A stretch of DNA of 64,000 nt. Source: Sphingobacteriales bacterium 46-32. Lineage in GTDB: Bacteria; Bacteroidota; Bacteroidia; Chitinophagales; Chitinophagaceae. Shown in pieces: positions 1 to 9,000 of this stretch; positions within the stretch are counted from its first letter, which is position 1; every line of letters starts with the position of its first letter. Position numbers and translations under genes: made by a program. Location: NCBI GenBank assembly GCA_001898485.1, contig MKTY01000019.1, forward strand, positions 310,001-374,000. Reading direction: 5' to 3'. The notes below the pieces were generated by a model. That model was not told where the DNA came from, searched no databases, and worked only from the letters and a program-made list of their open reading frames with translations.

Positions 1-441
1 AAACCGGTTGATGCAGATGAACTGATTATGGCCGTGGAAAGAGTTAGCCGGTTCAGCCAAAAACAGGATCTGGCTGGTAAACTAAATTCACTGTTAAAAA
101 ATTTACAACCTTCCTTACAGCGCATTGCATTGCCAGCCGATAACGGTATGCAACTGGTCAACCCTACCGATATCGTGCGCTGCGAAAGTGATAGTAACTA
201 TACCACTATATTTTTATTGTCGGGAAAGAAAATTGTTACTGCCAAAACCCTTAAAGATGTGGAAGAAAGCCTGACTGGTTTTTCTTTCTTCCGTATTCAT
301 CAGAGCCATCTTATTAATACATCGCATGTCGTACAAATAATAAAAGGCGAAGGAGGTTCTGTAATAATGCATGACGGAGCAAGCCTGCCCCTCAGCCGAA
401 CCAGGAAAGAAGCTTTTCTGGAAATATTCAGAAAGTTATGA
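1..441 (+). CDS. LytTR-family response regulator, 3' part
   Basis: This is the C-terminal part of a LytTR-type two-component response regulator whose start lies before the window. The visible 146 residues begin K-P-V-D-A-D-E-L, which fits the conserved Lys-Pro and last helix of a receiver domain. After a linker comes a LytTR DNA-binding domain (about positions 145-435), beginning near MQLVNPTDIVRCESDSNYT and containing the typical F-x-R-I-H-Q-S-H-L-I-N segment and a basic end (SRTRKEAF). In Bacteroidota these regulators usually pair with a LytS/YehU-type kinase encoded next door, which would be off-window to the left. The phospho-acceptor Asp is not visible, and the target genes cannot be inferred from here. 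Confidence 0.9.
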   Translation, partial: KPVDADELIMAVERVSRFSQKQDLAGKLNSLLKNLQPSLQRIALPADNGMQLVNPTDIVRCESDSNYTTIFLLSGKKIVTAKTLKDVEESLTGFSFFRIHQSHLINTSHVVQIIKGEGGSVIMHDGASLPLSRTRKEAFLEIFRKL

Positions 442-586
442 TCGGCCGGGGAAAGATAAATGTGCTAAAGTGATGGATATGCTGATGTGCAGATGGAATG
501 TATCTTCCTGATGGGGATGCGAAAAGGATTTCTTCATCAGGTTATGCAAACGATTATTCAGGAGGAAAACTTAAAATCACTTTTGC

Positions 587-1018
587 TTATTTGCCACCTG
601 GTAACAGGGATTTGCTGATGCTGCTTATCAGGCGGGGAATATTATTATTCAGGTAAGCTAGTTCTGTGTTGCTGCTTTTTGAACGCTTGTAGTTATTATT
701 CTTAATATCAGATTTGTATAACACCATTGACTGCAGAATATAATTCAGTGATCTGTTCATGTTTTCACACTCCCGGTCATCTGATACAAATTTTTTCAGT
801 TCAGCAGCAAATAACTGCTTATAACCTGAGGCCAGCCTGGTAAGACTGTCCAGATGAATTATTCGCTGTTTCTCTGTTAACTTCGGATTGTTGATTGTTT
901 GCTGAATGCTGGTCAGGTAGTTTTCTACAGCCCACAGGCTATCAGCACGACTGGCTGACTGTGCAGCAGCAGCCAATGGGACAAACAGAAAGAAACATAT
1001 TATTAGCTGCTTAATCAT
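587..1018 (-). CDS. small exported protein of unknown function
   Basis: This 143-residue protein is not recognised. It starts MIKQLIICFFLFVPLAAAAQ, a clear Sec signal peptide with an AAAQ-type cleavage site common in Bacteroidota. The mature part is charged and helical (SRADSLWAVENYLTSIQQT, then KQRIIHLDSLTRL) without cysteines or known motifs. The ATG at 1018 is preferred over one 18 bases upstream because it gives the clean signal peptide and an 8-base overlap (ATGATTAA) with the end of the preceding gene, which suggests translational coupling. The two genes are probably co-transcribed and act together in the periplasm or outer envelope. Confidence 0.7.
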   Translation of the reverse strand: MIKQLIICFFLFVPLAAAAQSASRADSLWAVENYLTSIQQTINNPKLTEKQRIIHLDSLTRLASGYKQLFAAELKKFVSDDRECENMNRSLNYILQSMVLYKSDIKNNNYKRSKSSNTELAYLNNNIPRLISSISKSLLPGGK

Positions 1019-1511
1019 ACCAAAACCTTTTTTCAATTTTTAATCCGGCTTTTCCAAAGGCTTTTACGAGTTTATTTGCCAGCGCTTCATTTTGTTTTTC
1101 GGCATACAGATGGAGAAAGAACAGGTTTGAATAGCGGATTTCTGCCGGTTCTTTACCGGCAGCATCTTGTGGTAGCTGGGTTATTCGCACGGCATCCGGC
1201 TCGGTTTCGAAAATTACATTTATATCTTTTACAACTGCCTTTATTTTATTCAGGACGATCTCCTGCTTTTCTGTATAATATTTATTATCATAATCCTTAA
1301 TCCTCACAGTTACGCTCAATACATTGCTGTCGATACGATAGGGCATAATCACCCAAAGCGTATCGGCCGAAAGGTCAGGGTCTTTAAGCCGCAGACGGGT
1401 TTCTTTGTCCAGCTCCTTATTGAGAATCTTTACGATTTCGTTTTGCTGAGAGAAGGAAGTGAAAGAAACGCATAACAGGAGAAGCAGCAGGCCGTATCTG
1501 GATAGTTTCAT
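1011..1511 (-). CDS. exported protein of unknown function
   Basis: This 166-residue protein is not recognised. It has a signal peptide (MKLSRYGLLLLLLCVSFTSF, then SQQ) and a mature region of alternating strands and charged residues with the segments VSVTVRIKDYDNKYYTEKQ and RYSNLFFLHLYAEKQNEAL. It overlaps the start of the downstream exported gene by 8 bases, so the pair is probably one transcription unit. About 20-30 bases upstream of the start there is a small palindrome, GTTCTTAGAAC, that could be an operator, but this is only a pattern. No enzymatic motif or metal-binding cluster is visible. Confidence 0.7.
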   Translation of the reverse strand: MKLSRYGLLLLLLCVSFTSFSQQNEIVKILNKELDKETRLRLKDPDLSADTLWVIMPYRIDSNVLSVTVRIKDYDNKYYTEKQEIVLNKIKAVVKDINVIFETEPDAVRITQLPQDAAGKEPAEIRYSNLFFLHLYAEKQNEALANKLVKAFGKAGLKIEKRFWYD

Positions 1512-1763
1512 TGAAGTAGTTGAACTGTTAGGTTGTAGGTTCTTAGAACGTTTGAATCAACTGGAATATTGTAAAATACATATATGGCCGCAGATATCGC
1601 ATACTCCAAAAGGGGGACAACTATTTTCATTAACCTGACATAATATCGCGGCCAGCATTTTGGATTTATAAGCCGCTGTCCCTCTTTTTCGGTATTGCAC
1701 TTCTTTTAATGCTCTTATAGTTTCGCCTCCTTTTAGCGCTTTAACCAAACCGGAAAAATCATT

Positions 1764-2291
1764 GTGCTTACATTTCAGTACCCTTTCGGAAAAACTACGG
1801 TAGTTTCTATCCGGAAAATTACTTTCTTACTGCTGCATGTATTGCTGCCACTGCTTACCGGCATGGCTACTTACCTGTTTTTGAGACCGGGTAATACAAT
1901 TGTTGAAGGGGCAATCGGATGGACTTCGACTCACGAAGCGCTGTCTCCATCATCTTCGATTGGGAAAGGGATATGCGGAATGCTGCCTGACTTTTGCTGG
2001 TTATATGCACTGCTCCAGTTGCAGGCTTTTATTTGGGGAGGTATTCGAAAAGTGCCCCGGGTGTTATTGACCTGTCTTATTGTGCTTCCTGTTTTAAGCG
2101 AATTTTTCCAGTATGTGCAGTGGATCGCCGGTACCGGCGACTGGCTCGATGTATTGGCTTACTGCATTGCAATCATTGTATCCTATTCACCAAAAAATAA
2201 AAGAGAAATTTATGAAGTTTGTAAAATGGTTGCTAAGTGGCGTGGTAATGCTGGCATTTGCCTGTATGTTCTGGGCCAGCTCATCGAGTAA
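1764..2291 (+). CDS. VanZ-like multi-span membrane protein
   Basis: This is a roughly 175-residue integral membrane protein resembling VanZ-like/DUF2809-type proteins. It shows hydrophobic spans around residues 17-40 (ITFLLLHVLLPLLTGMATYL), 73-95 (LLQLQAFIWGG) and 100-120, and a segment ..SEFFQYVQWIAGTGDWLDVLAY.. near residue 115-135; an acidic E-x-x-Q then G-D-x-x-D pattern is usual in the VanZ-like fold. The start is taken as GTG at 1764 because no better ATG precedes the first span. The 3' end runs 80 bases into the next gene in another frame; the last ~25 residues are hydrophilic and look like read-on beyond the conserved part. The function is unknown. Confidence 0.65.
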   Translation: MLTFQYPFGKTTVVSIRKITFLLLHVLLPLLTGMATYLFLRPGNTIVEGAIGWTSTHEALSPSSSIGKGICGMLPDFCWLYALLQLQAFIWGGIRKVPRVLLTCLIVLPVLSEFFQYVQWIAGTGDWLDVLAYCIAIIVSYSPKNKREIYEVCKMVAKWRGNAGICLYVLGQLIE

Positions 2292-3210
2292 GCCCCTGAA
2301 AACGATTATGCCCACTTATTCCAGCACCGACCTGGCACCGGCCATTACACCAGATGCCAAAGAACTAACCCGTATTACGAATGATAACCTGCAGGAACTT
2401 TATCCGGCTATCAGCCCCGATGGCAAACGGATTCTGTATTACTCGGAAGATCCGATGCAGACGGGCTCCAAACGTTATCATCTCAATGTGAAAGTGCTGG
2501 GCGAGCAGGGCACTACTCCCTTGCTTACCGAAGGTTGTATTGATGGCTCCTGGATGCCGGATAGCAAAGGCTTTTTCTTTAAGTATGTAGTACCGGGCAA
2601 ACCCGTCATTGCCAAATCGAAGATTGATCAGGGTGGTATCAACTATGTATCTCCCAACTCAAACGGCGAAAATGATGAGCGTCCGCATCTGTTTAAGGGC
2701 CTCAATAAGGTTTTGTTTGACACAAAGATCGGCGACTCTTATCAGATCGCTACCATGGATCCGTCAGGACTTAACTTTACTATCCTCGGTGCAGGTTTTA
2801 GTACATACCCGCATCCGAAAGCCAATAGCTTTGTATTCAATAAATGGGTAGGTAATTATATCCAGATATTTACGTATGATATGACAACGGGTCAGCAGAC
2901 ACAATTGTCGAGCGGTGATTATAATTATGCCAATCCACATTATTCTCCCGATGGTAAATGGATTGTGTTTCAGAAATATCCCCGTAAGGCCGACCTCAAG
3001 AGCACGGAAGTATATTCCTGTCATATCTTCCTGATGAATGTGGCTGGAGGCAATGTGAAGCAGTTGACTACCGGTAATACCTGGAATTCTCTTCCTGAGT
3101 TTGGAGTAGACGGGTATATCTATTTCTCTTCCAACGCAGGTAATACAGATAAAAACCGGAAGTTTGACAATTATGATATCTGGCGTGTAAAACCAAGTCT
3201 GACCGAATAA
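2212..3210 (+). CDS. TolB/PD40-type beta-propeller exported protein
   Basis: The protein has 332 residues. It starts with a hydrophobic signal segment (MKFVKWLLSGVVMLAFACMF), followed by PD40/WD40-like propeller repeats recognisable by the blocks ELYPAISPDGKRILYYS, GSWMPDSKGFFF, ANPHYSPDGKWIVFQK and LPEFGVDGYIYFSS. The x-SPDG-K/x-I-x-F core is the hallmark of TolB-like propellers. Proteins of this kind are periplasmic or surface scaffolds; no catalytic domain is attached. The ATG at 2212 is chosen because it begins the signal peptide; upstream in-frame codons lie inside the VanZ-like gene. It is followed by a strong bidirectional terminator. Confidence 0.8.
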   Translation: MKFVKWLLSGVVMLAFACMFWASSSSKPLKTIMPTYSSTDLAPAITPDAKELTRITNDNLQELYPAISPDGKRILYYSEDPMQTGSKRYHLNVKVLGEQGTTPLLTEGCIDGSWMPDSKGFFFKYVVPGKPVIAKSKIDQGGINYVSPNSNGENDERPHLFKGLNKVLFDTKIGDSYQIATMDPSGLNFTILGAGFSTYPHPKANSFVFNKWVGNYIQIFTYDMTTGQQTQLSSGDYNYANPHYSPDGKWIVFQKYPRKADLKSTEVYSCHIFLMNVAGGNVKQLTTGNTWNSLPEFGVDGYIYFSSNAGNTDKNRKFDNYDIWRVKPSLTE

Positions 3211-3226
3211 GATTAACCATATAATT

Positions 3227-3277
3227 AAAAACTGTCGTGCTCCTGACTGCTGTTTCAGACAGGCACGACAGTTTTTT
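3227..3277. terminator. bidirectional intrinsic terminator
   Basis: Arms AAAAACTGTCGTGC (3227-3240) and GCACGACAGTTTTT (3263-3276) pair perfectly over 14 bases. The A-tract on one side and T-tract on the other make the hairpin work in both directions. It lies between the convergent propeller gene and the pirin gene. Confidence 0.9.
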
Positions 3278-3288
3278 ATTATAAACGA

Positions 3289-4143
3289 TCAATAGCTCAG
3301 ATCGCCGAATTTTCCCTGTTTGTAATCTTCAATAGCCTGTTCAATTTCTTCTGCCGTATTCATTACAAAATTGTCTTTGGCAGCTACCGGTTCATCGAGC
3401 GGCTCGGCTGATAAAAAAAGTACCCGGGCATCGGTATTAGCCTTCAAAACAATAGCAGTATTTTCTTTTTCAAAGATCACCAGGTGATACGGCATCACGG
3501 ATTGGTCATTTACAAGTACATCGCCACTGATAATGTACAGGAGTGTCCAGTAACCTTCCCCTGCAGTTAATTGCACTTCTTTGCCTGCTGCTACACTACC
3601 CAGCATCGAGATAACCGGAGTAAATTGTTGTATTGGCCCTTCCTGGCCATTATAGCTGCCGCTTGCCAGCCGGAAAGCTACACCGTCCTGCTCAATGACG
3701 AGGGGTTGCTCTTCCTGCGATGCAGACTGATAAAAAGGCTGATTCCATTTCTGCGATCGCGGTGCATTGATCCAAAGCTGAATGGATTCCTGCACACCGC
3801 CATTTTTCAGCAATGCATCTGTAGGGCCTTCGCTGTGGAGAATACCTTTTCCTGCAAACATCCATTGCACTCCACCTGCTTTCACGATATGATCATTGCC
3901 GGCATTGTCGCGATGAAATCCTTCGCCCTGCAGCATAAAGGTATAGGGACTGAAACCTCTGTGCGGGTGTGGATGTATCCGTTCTTTTGAACCAGGAGAA
4001 ATTGTGCGGGGACCGAGATGATGTAATACGATAATCGGGTTGGCAAACCGGAAATCCTTATGCGGCAGGGGTTGCTTCACAACTTCTTCGGCAGAAATCT
4101 GTTTTTCGCGACCCAGTAAAATATGATGTATTTTCTTTTTCAT
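3289..4143 (-). CDS. pirin family protein
   Basis: This is a 284-residue bicupin pirin. The N-terminal cupin has the metal-ligand block HPHPHRG (residues 57-63) and the H-S-E-G-P motif (His103, Glu105), the usual iron ligands of pirins; the C-terminal cupin (about 160-260) is more degenerate. Bacterial pirins are cytoplasmic, bind a metal, and some act as quercetin 2,3-dioxygenases or as redox-sensitive partners of enzymes; which applies here cannot be read from sequence. It is transcribed alone, divergently from a rhodanese gene, and ends at the bidirectional terminator. Confidence 0.92.
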   Translation of the reverse strand: MKKKIHHILLGREKQISAEEVVKQPLPHKDFRFANPIIVLHHLGPRTISPGSKERIHPHPHRGFSPYTFMLQGEGFHRDNAGNDHIVKAGGVQWMFAGKGILHSEGPTDALLKNGGVQESIQLWINAPRSQKWNQPFYQSASQEEQPLVIEQDGVAFRLASGSYNGQEGPIQQFTPVISMLGSVAAGKEVQLTAGEGYWTLLYIISGDVLVNDQSVMPYHLVIFEKENTAIVLKANTDARVLFLSAEPLDEPVAAKDNFVMNTAEEIEQAIEDYKQGKFGDLSY

Positions 4144-4294
4144 GTAAGTACCGGTTAAATAGGCGAATAGAAATATGATAAAGCGTTTTGGGTTGTAAAC
4201 TTAAGAAATTGTAACTTCCGTTATCCCATCATATTTCCGGGGCATATAACGGTTTTTGGTTTTTGATTGATAGCATAAAATTAAAATAACTTAT

Positions 4295-4678
4295 ATGTCA
4301 GCAAAATCAGCGCTTGACCTTGTAAAAGAGGCCAAACAGGGAATTGAGAATCTAACCGCACAACAGGTACAGCAGGAGTTGTCTTCTCCAAACACCGTTT
4401 TAATTGATATCCGCGAAAGCGAAGAGCTTGCAGCGACTGGTGTCATTGCGGGATCTGAGCATGCTCCGCGCGGCATGCTGGAGTTTTATGCAGATCCGTC
4501 CCTACCTTACCATAAGCCGGCATTTGACAGCGAAAAGCGGATCATATTACATTGTGCCTCCGGAGGGCGGTCGGCCCTGGCTGTTAAAACTCTTCAGCAA
4601 ATGGGCTATACAAATGTGGCCCATCTTGATGGCGGAATAAAGGCCTGGAAGGAAGCAGGTCTGCCGGTAACGCAGTAA
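4295..4678 (+). CDS. single-domain rhodanese-like sulfurtransferase
   Basis: The 127-residue protein is one rhodanese domain. It has the substrate-domain entry VLIDIRESEEL (residues 36-45) and the active loop C-A-S-G-G-R-S with catalytic Cys87, followed by GYTNVAHLDGGIKAWKEAG, the classic C-terminal rhodanese signature. It would carry persulfide sulfur between thiosulfate or cysteine-derived donors and an acceptor thiol. There is no signal peptide, so it is cytoplasmic. It lies divergent to the pirin gene and appears to be monocistronic. Confidence 0.92.
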   Translation: MSAKSALDLVKEAKQGIENLTAQQVQQELSSPNTVLIDIRESEELAATGVIAGSEHAPRGMLEFYADPSLPYHKPAFDSEKRIILHCASGGRSALAVKTLQQMGYTNVAHLDGGIKAWKEAGLPVTQ

Positions 4679-4753
4679 AAATGATCATATTGTACGGCGC
4701 TTGTGGTAGTATAAAATGCTAGTAATCAGCCAGGTGAAAAATTACTGTTTTCT

Positions 4754-4785
4754 GTTTGCGAATCGCGAACAAAGAACTAATTTTG
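4754..4785 (+). promoter_or_regulatory. Bacteroidota promoter with overlapping palindromic operator
   Basis: TTTG at 4755-4758 and TAATTTTG at 4778-4785 match the phylum's -33 (TTTG/TTG) and -7 (TAnnTTTG) elements with a 19-base spacer. A 17-base near-palindrome GTTTGCGA-A-TCGCGAAC (4754-4770; one mismatch) covers the -33 element, as expected of a repressor site. The -7 element ends 4 bases before the start codon at 4790, so the transcript is probably leaderless. Autorepression by the first gene's winged-helix product is an inference. Confidence 0.7.
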
Positions 4786-4789
4786 TCTT

Positions 4790-5311
4790 ATGAAATCTCA
4801 TAATGGCATGCGACCGCAGGATATAGTTATCCTGTTGAAAATAGTGATTTGTAAAGATCAATCCTGGCAATATCGTGATTTGGCGGGGTCGTTACAACTG
4901 TCTTTGTCCGAAATTTCAGAATCACTGGCCAGAAGTGAACAAGCCGGCTTCTTAGATCATACAAGGAAAAAGGTGCACAAATTGGCGCTCATGGAGTTTA
5001 TAGAACATGGGCTGCGTTATGTCTTTCCTCAAAGGCCCGGCACACTGGTAGCAGGTGTACCTACCTGTCATTCCTATTCCTACTATAGATCTAAATTCAT
5101 AGCGGATATTCAGTATGTATGGCCTGATACAACTGGAGAAGTCAGGGGCTTAGCTATTACACCGCTTTATAAAGGAGTTCCGATTGCTGTACAGAAAGAT
5201 GAAACATTACATCTCCTGTTGGCCTCAATTGATATACTCAGGGTTGGTAAAACAAGAGAGCGGAAAGAGGCATTGAAAGTATTGTACAAAACAATTATGG
5301 ATGAACTCTAA
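4790..5311 (+). CDS. winged-helix protein, putative antitoxin/regulator of the NTase pair
   Basis: The 173-residue protein has an N-terminal winged helix-turn-helix of MarR-like type (about residues 8-62: MRPQDIVILLKIV... RDLAGSLQLSLSEISESLARSEQAGFL). The C-terminal half carries the block EFIEHGLRYVFPQRPG (about 70-85) and a P-L-Y-K-G-V-P region, features I recall from a widespread but poorly characterised family found next to nucleotidyltransferases. Its stop overlaps the downstream nucleotidyltransferase by 11 bases, so the two are translationally coupled. By context it would act as DNA-binding antitoxin or repressor of the pair. An ordinary transcription factor is the alternative. Confidence 0.75.
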   Translation: MKSHNGMRPQDIVILLKIVICKDQSWQYRDLAGSLQLSLSEISESLARSEQAGFLDHTRKKVHKLALMEFIEHGLRYVFPQRPGTLVAGVPTCHSYSYYRSKFIADIQYVWPDTTGEVRGLAITPLYKGVPIAVQKDETLHLLLASIDILRVGKTRERKEALKVLYKTIMDEL

Positions 5312-6002
5312 TCCAAATATCGTTCGCATTAAAGCGGTATTGGATGCGCTGGAAAATCTGCAAGATCAGGTTGTATTTGTGGGCGGTGCTACAGCAGCAC
5401 TGTATGCAACCCGCCCACAGGGGGAGATTCGTCCTACTGATGATGTCGATATTGTTGTAGAACTTTCGGGGTATTCTTCTTACGCAGAGTTGGAGGAAAA
5501 ACTGCGTGATAAGGGATTTGTAAATGATGTTGATTCCGGTGTAATCTGTCGTTACAGGGTGCAGGGAATTATTGTAGATATTATGCCGACCGAAAGCTCT
5601 ATTCTGGGGTTTTCTAATAAATGGTATAAGGCAGGTTTTACGTCTTTTATTAAAATAGATATCGGAGATGGGTATAGAGTGAGGATTTTTACCGCTGTAT
5701 ATTTTATTGCCAGCAAACTGGTTGCTTTCTTTGATCGCGGAGAAGGAGATGGAAGAACCAGTACTGATTTTGAAGATATTGTTACAGTGTTTAATGGTCG
5801 TCCGTCAATCTATAAGGAAATGCAGGAGGCAGACCCAACTGTTAAGGGTTTTCTTCGGGAATCTTTCCTGGTGTTGCTTCAGCATTCCTGCATTTACGAG
5901 TGGATTTCTGTTCATCTGGATTATAGCGAACAATCGCGTGTAGAATACATTATTGGGGGCTTGTCAGATTTTGTTTCAACGTTTGACAACGAAAAAACCT
6001 AA
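5301..6002 (+). CDS. AbiEii-like nucleotidyltransferase, putative toxin
   Basis: The protein has 233 residues. It carries the Pol-beta-type nucleotidyltransferase signature V-G-G-A-T-A-A-L-Y (27-35) followed by R-P-T-D-D-V-D-I (Asp48 and Asp50 as metal ligands) and a third acidic residue in I-I-V-D-I (Asp93). Further on, A-S-K-L-V-A-F-F-D-R-G (Lys139) and T-D-F-E-D-I (156-160) match the AbiEii/MenT pattern of a lysine plus D-F-x-D. Such proteins transfer nucleotides to tRNA ends or other targets, often as toxins of type IV-like systems. It is coupled to the winged-helix gene before it. Its stop codon overlaps the stop of the opposing regulator gene at 5999-6002. Confidence 0.78.
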   Translation: MNSNPNIVRIKAVLDALENLQDQVVFVGGATAALYATRPQGEIRPTDDVDIVVELSGYSSYAELEEKLRDKGFVNDVDSGVICRYRVQGIIVDIMPTESSILGFSNKWYKAGFTSFIKIDIGDGYRVRIFTAVYFIASKLVAFFDRGEGDGRTSTDFEDIVTVFNGRPSIYKEMQEADPTVKGFLRESFLVLLQHSCIYEWISVHLDYSEQSRVEYIIGGLSDFVSTFDNEKT

Positions 6003-9000
6003 GGCGACGTATTTTTCTTCAGGTTAGCTACATATGAAGATGGTGATTCGCCAAACTGTTTATGAAAGTCGCGCGAGAAATTGCTGTTGATACTGTAACC
6101 GACCATGCCCGCTACTTCATTGATCTTATGTTCGCCACTGGCCAGTAGTTCGGCTGCCTTCTTGAGCCGCGAGATATTGATCAGCTCATTGGGTGTGAGG
6201 TCAGACAATCCCTTGATTTTTCTGTAAAAGCTGGTACGGCTCATGTTCATCATGCGTGAGAGCCTGTCTACATCAAGGTCGGTATCGGTAATATTTTCCT
6301 GTATCACACGATCCAGTTCTTCCAGAAAACTTTTGTCGGCCTTTGAACTGGCTATTCCTTTAATATGCGCAAGGGGGGATTTAGCAAAATATTCCCGGAT
6401 GATATTGCGGTTGGCAAGCAGGTTGTTGATCTGTGCCTGCAAATGCTCCAGAGAAAAAGGCTTTTCGATATAGGCATCTGCACCTACTTCCAGGCCTTCA
6501 ATTTTGGAGTGTAGGGTATTTTTGGCTGTGAGCAGGATAATGGGAATATGGCTGTACTGTATATCGTTTTTCATACGCCGGCATAACTCAATACCATCCA
6601 TCACCGGCATCATGATATCGCTGATCACCAGCTCAATATTTTCTGCCGACAATACCTGCAGGGCTTCTTCACCATTGTGGGCTCTGAAAATGGTATAATG
6701 GCTGTGCAGTTCACGCTGAATGAATTGCAGTATTTCCTTATTGTCTTCTACGAGTAACAGGGGAAGCTTGGCCGGGTCTGTTTCTTCCGGCATGGGTGGT
6801 TCTTCATCACCAAAGGTTTCGATTGTTTCATACTCCTGCAGGTTGATCTCATTTTCCTGGTGTATGGGAATAGACAGCTGGAAGATATTCATATTGTTTT
6901 GCGGCTCTTTCAGGTCCAGCACACCTTTATGCAGCTCAGCCAGCGAGCGGGCCAGCGGCAAACCTATTCCGGTGCCGGCCTGGCGTGAAGTTTCCCTGAG
7001 CCGGAAAAAAGGTTCAAATATTTTTTCTTTCAACTCATAGGGAATCACAAAACCATCATTGCGAAACTCGATATGAAACACTTTGTCTTCGCTGTTGAAA
7101 GCCAGCAGGCGTACCACTACGGTAGTGTCAGCATATTTGATAGCATTGTTAAAAAGATTGCTCACAATTTTTCGGAATGCCTCCGGATCTACAGAAGCAT
7201 AGAGCGGCATACGCGGCAGTTCCATCCGCAATGTCAGTTTCTTTTGCTCCGCTACCGGTTTAAAGGCGGTAAACAACTCTTTCAGCAGATCTGATATATC
7301 TGTACGGATAAAACTCAGACTGAAATTATTGGCTTCCGCCTTGCGAAAATCAAGCAGTTGATCGGTAAGATCGATCAGGCGGTTGGTATTTTTTTTCATC
7401 ATTGACAGACTTTCTGAAAGTGATGGATTGTCTTTTTCTTTATTAAGCAGCTTATCAAGTGGCAGCTTGATAAGCGTAAGAGGTGTCCTTATCTCATGCG
7501 CTATATTCGTGAAAAATTCGATCTTGGCATTATATATTTCCCGTTCTTTTTCTATTTCCAGCGTTTCGATTTTTCTTTTGTTCTTTTCCTTCATGGCCAT
7601 ATGATAGTAACGGAAAATGGTCCAGAGTATACCGGCTATTACCAATGCATACAATCCGTAAGCCCAGGGGCTACCCCACCAGGGTGGCAGTACCCGGATA
7701 TGAAGAATGGTCTCCTGCTGATTCCAGACCTCGCCACTGCCACTTCCTTTTACCCGGAATGTGTAGGAGCCGGGAGGTAATTTGGTATAGAATATTTTTC
7801 GATTATTTTTCAGATAGGTCCATTCCTTATCCAGCCCTTCCATGATATAAGCATATTCATTTGCCTCGGGAGTGATATAGCTTAATGCGGCAATTTCAAA
7901 ACTCAGCGAAGAGCTGTCATGTGGCAGAACTATTTTGGTTGCATATAAAACAGACGCATGCAATGGCGACCCTGGTTTACCGGCCCCCATGTCTTTATTG
8001 TTGACCTGTAATCCTGTAATAAATACAGGGGGTACAAATTCTTCTTTACGGAAAGCCGCCGGATTAAAACTGATCATTCCCTTTACCGTACCAAAATAAA
8101 GAGTGCCATCGTGACTTTTGTAGCCCGAATTGTAATTGAACTGTTCGCTCAGTAATCCATTTACAGTCGTATAGGTTTTGGTATTGCCGCTTATCGGGTC
8201 CAGGCAAAGAAGTCCTTTGGACGTGGATATCCACATCAATCCGCGGCCGTCTTCCAGCACCCGGAATACCTGTTTATCGGCCAGTCCATTTCGGTCGAAG
8301 CGAAAAACCAGGCCTTTCTTCCGGTCGTATTTGCAGAGTCCGGCTTCGGTACTGAACCACAGGTCATGATTGCGGTCTTCGTATACGTTATTGACGTAGT
8401 TATTGGGAAGACTGTTGTTGTTAGAGGCATCATACCGGAGCCGGCCGCTCTGATTGGTATGCGGGTTATGATAATAGACACCGTTTCCATAGCTGCCTAC
8501 CCATAATGTGCCATCGCTGTCTTCATGTATGCTTTGAATCTGCATAGTAAAGAAAGCATCGCGGATGAAGCTGTCGTTTTGCCGGTTATACCTGAAAAGG
8601 CCATTCCAGGTACCTACCAGTATTTCTCCTGCACTGGTTTTATACAGGCTTACAATGAAGTTGCCTCCCAGGGAGCTGTTTTCTGTCGAGTAATGGCGTG
8701 TTACTTTGCCGGTACGTATGTCCATACGGTCCAGACCATGCTCATACGTGCCAATCCAGAGATTATTGCCATCGGCCACCAGCCCATGCAGGTTTTGATA
8801 GGCGATAGAGCCGGGACCACTGCCGGGCAAATAACGTGTAATGCGGCCGGTACGCAACTCCAGTTTATTGAGCCCGGCATCTTCCGTACCAATCCACATA
8901 TTACCCTCATCATCCTCACAGATCTCATGTACAAGATTACCACTGATGCTGTTTTCTCCTTTATAAGGAAAATATTTGCGAAAGCGGTTGAGTTGTGAAG

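Noticed and set aside
505-545. Possible hairpin CCTGATG / CATCAGG after the first exported gene
   Set aside because: The stem is only 7 bases with a long loop and no T-run in either direction.
1557-1748. 63-codon minus-strand frame with TTG start and a Cys-rich tail
   Set aside because: The frame stays open upstream through the start of the VanZ-like gene with no good start codon, and no precursor-peptide leader or modification genes are nearby.
8525-8998. 157-codon frame antisense to the HTCS propeller
   Set aside because: The HTCS frame is continuous with regular propeller repeats over this interval.
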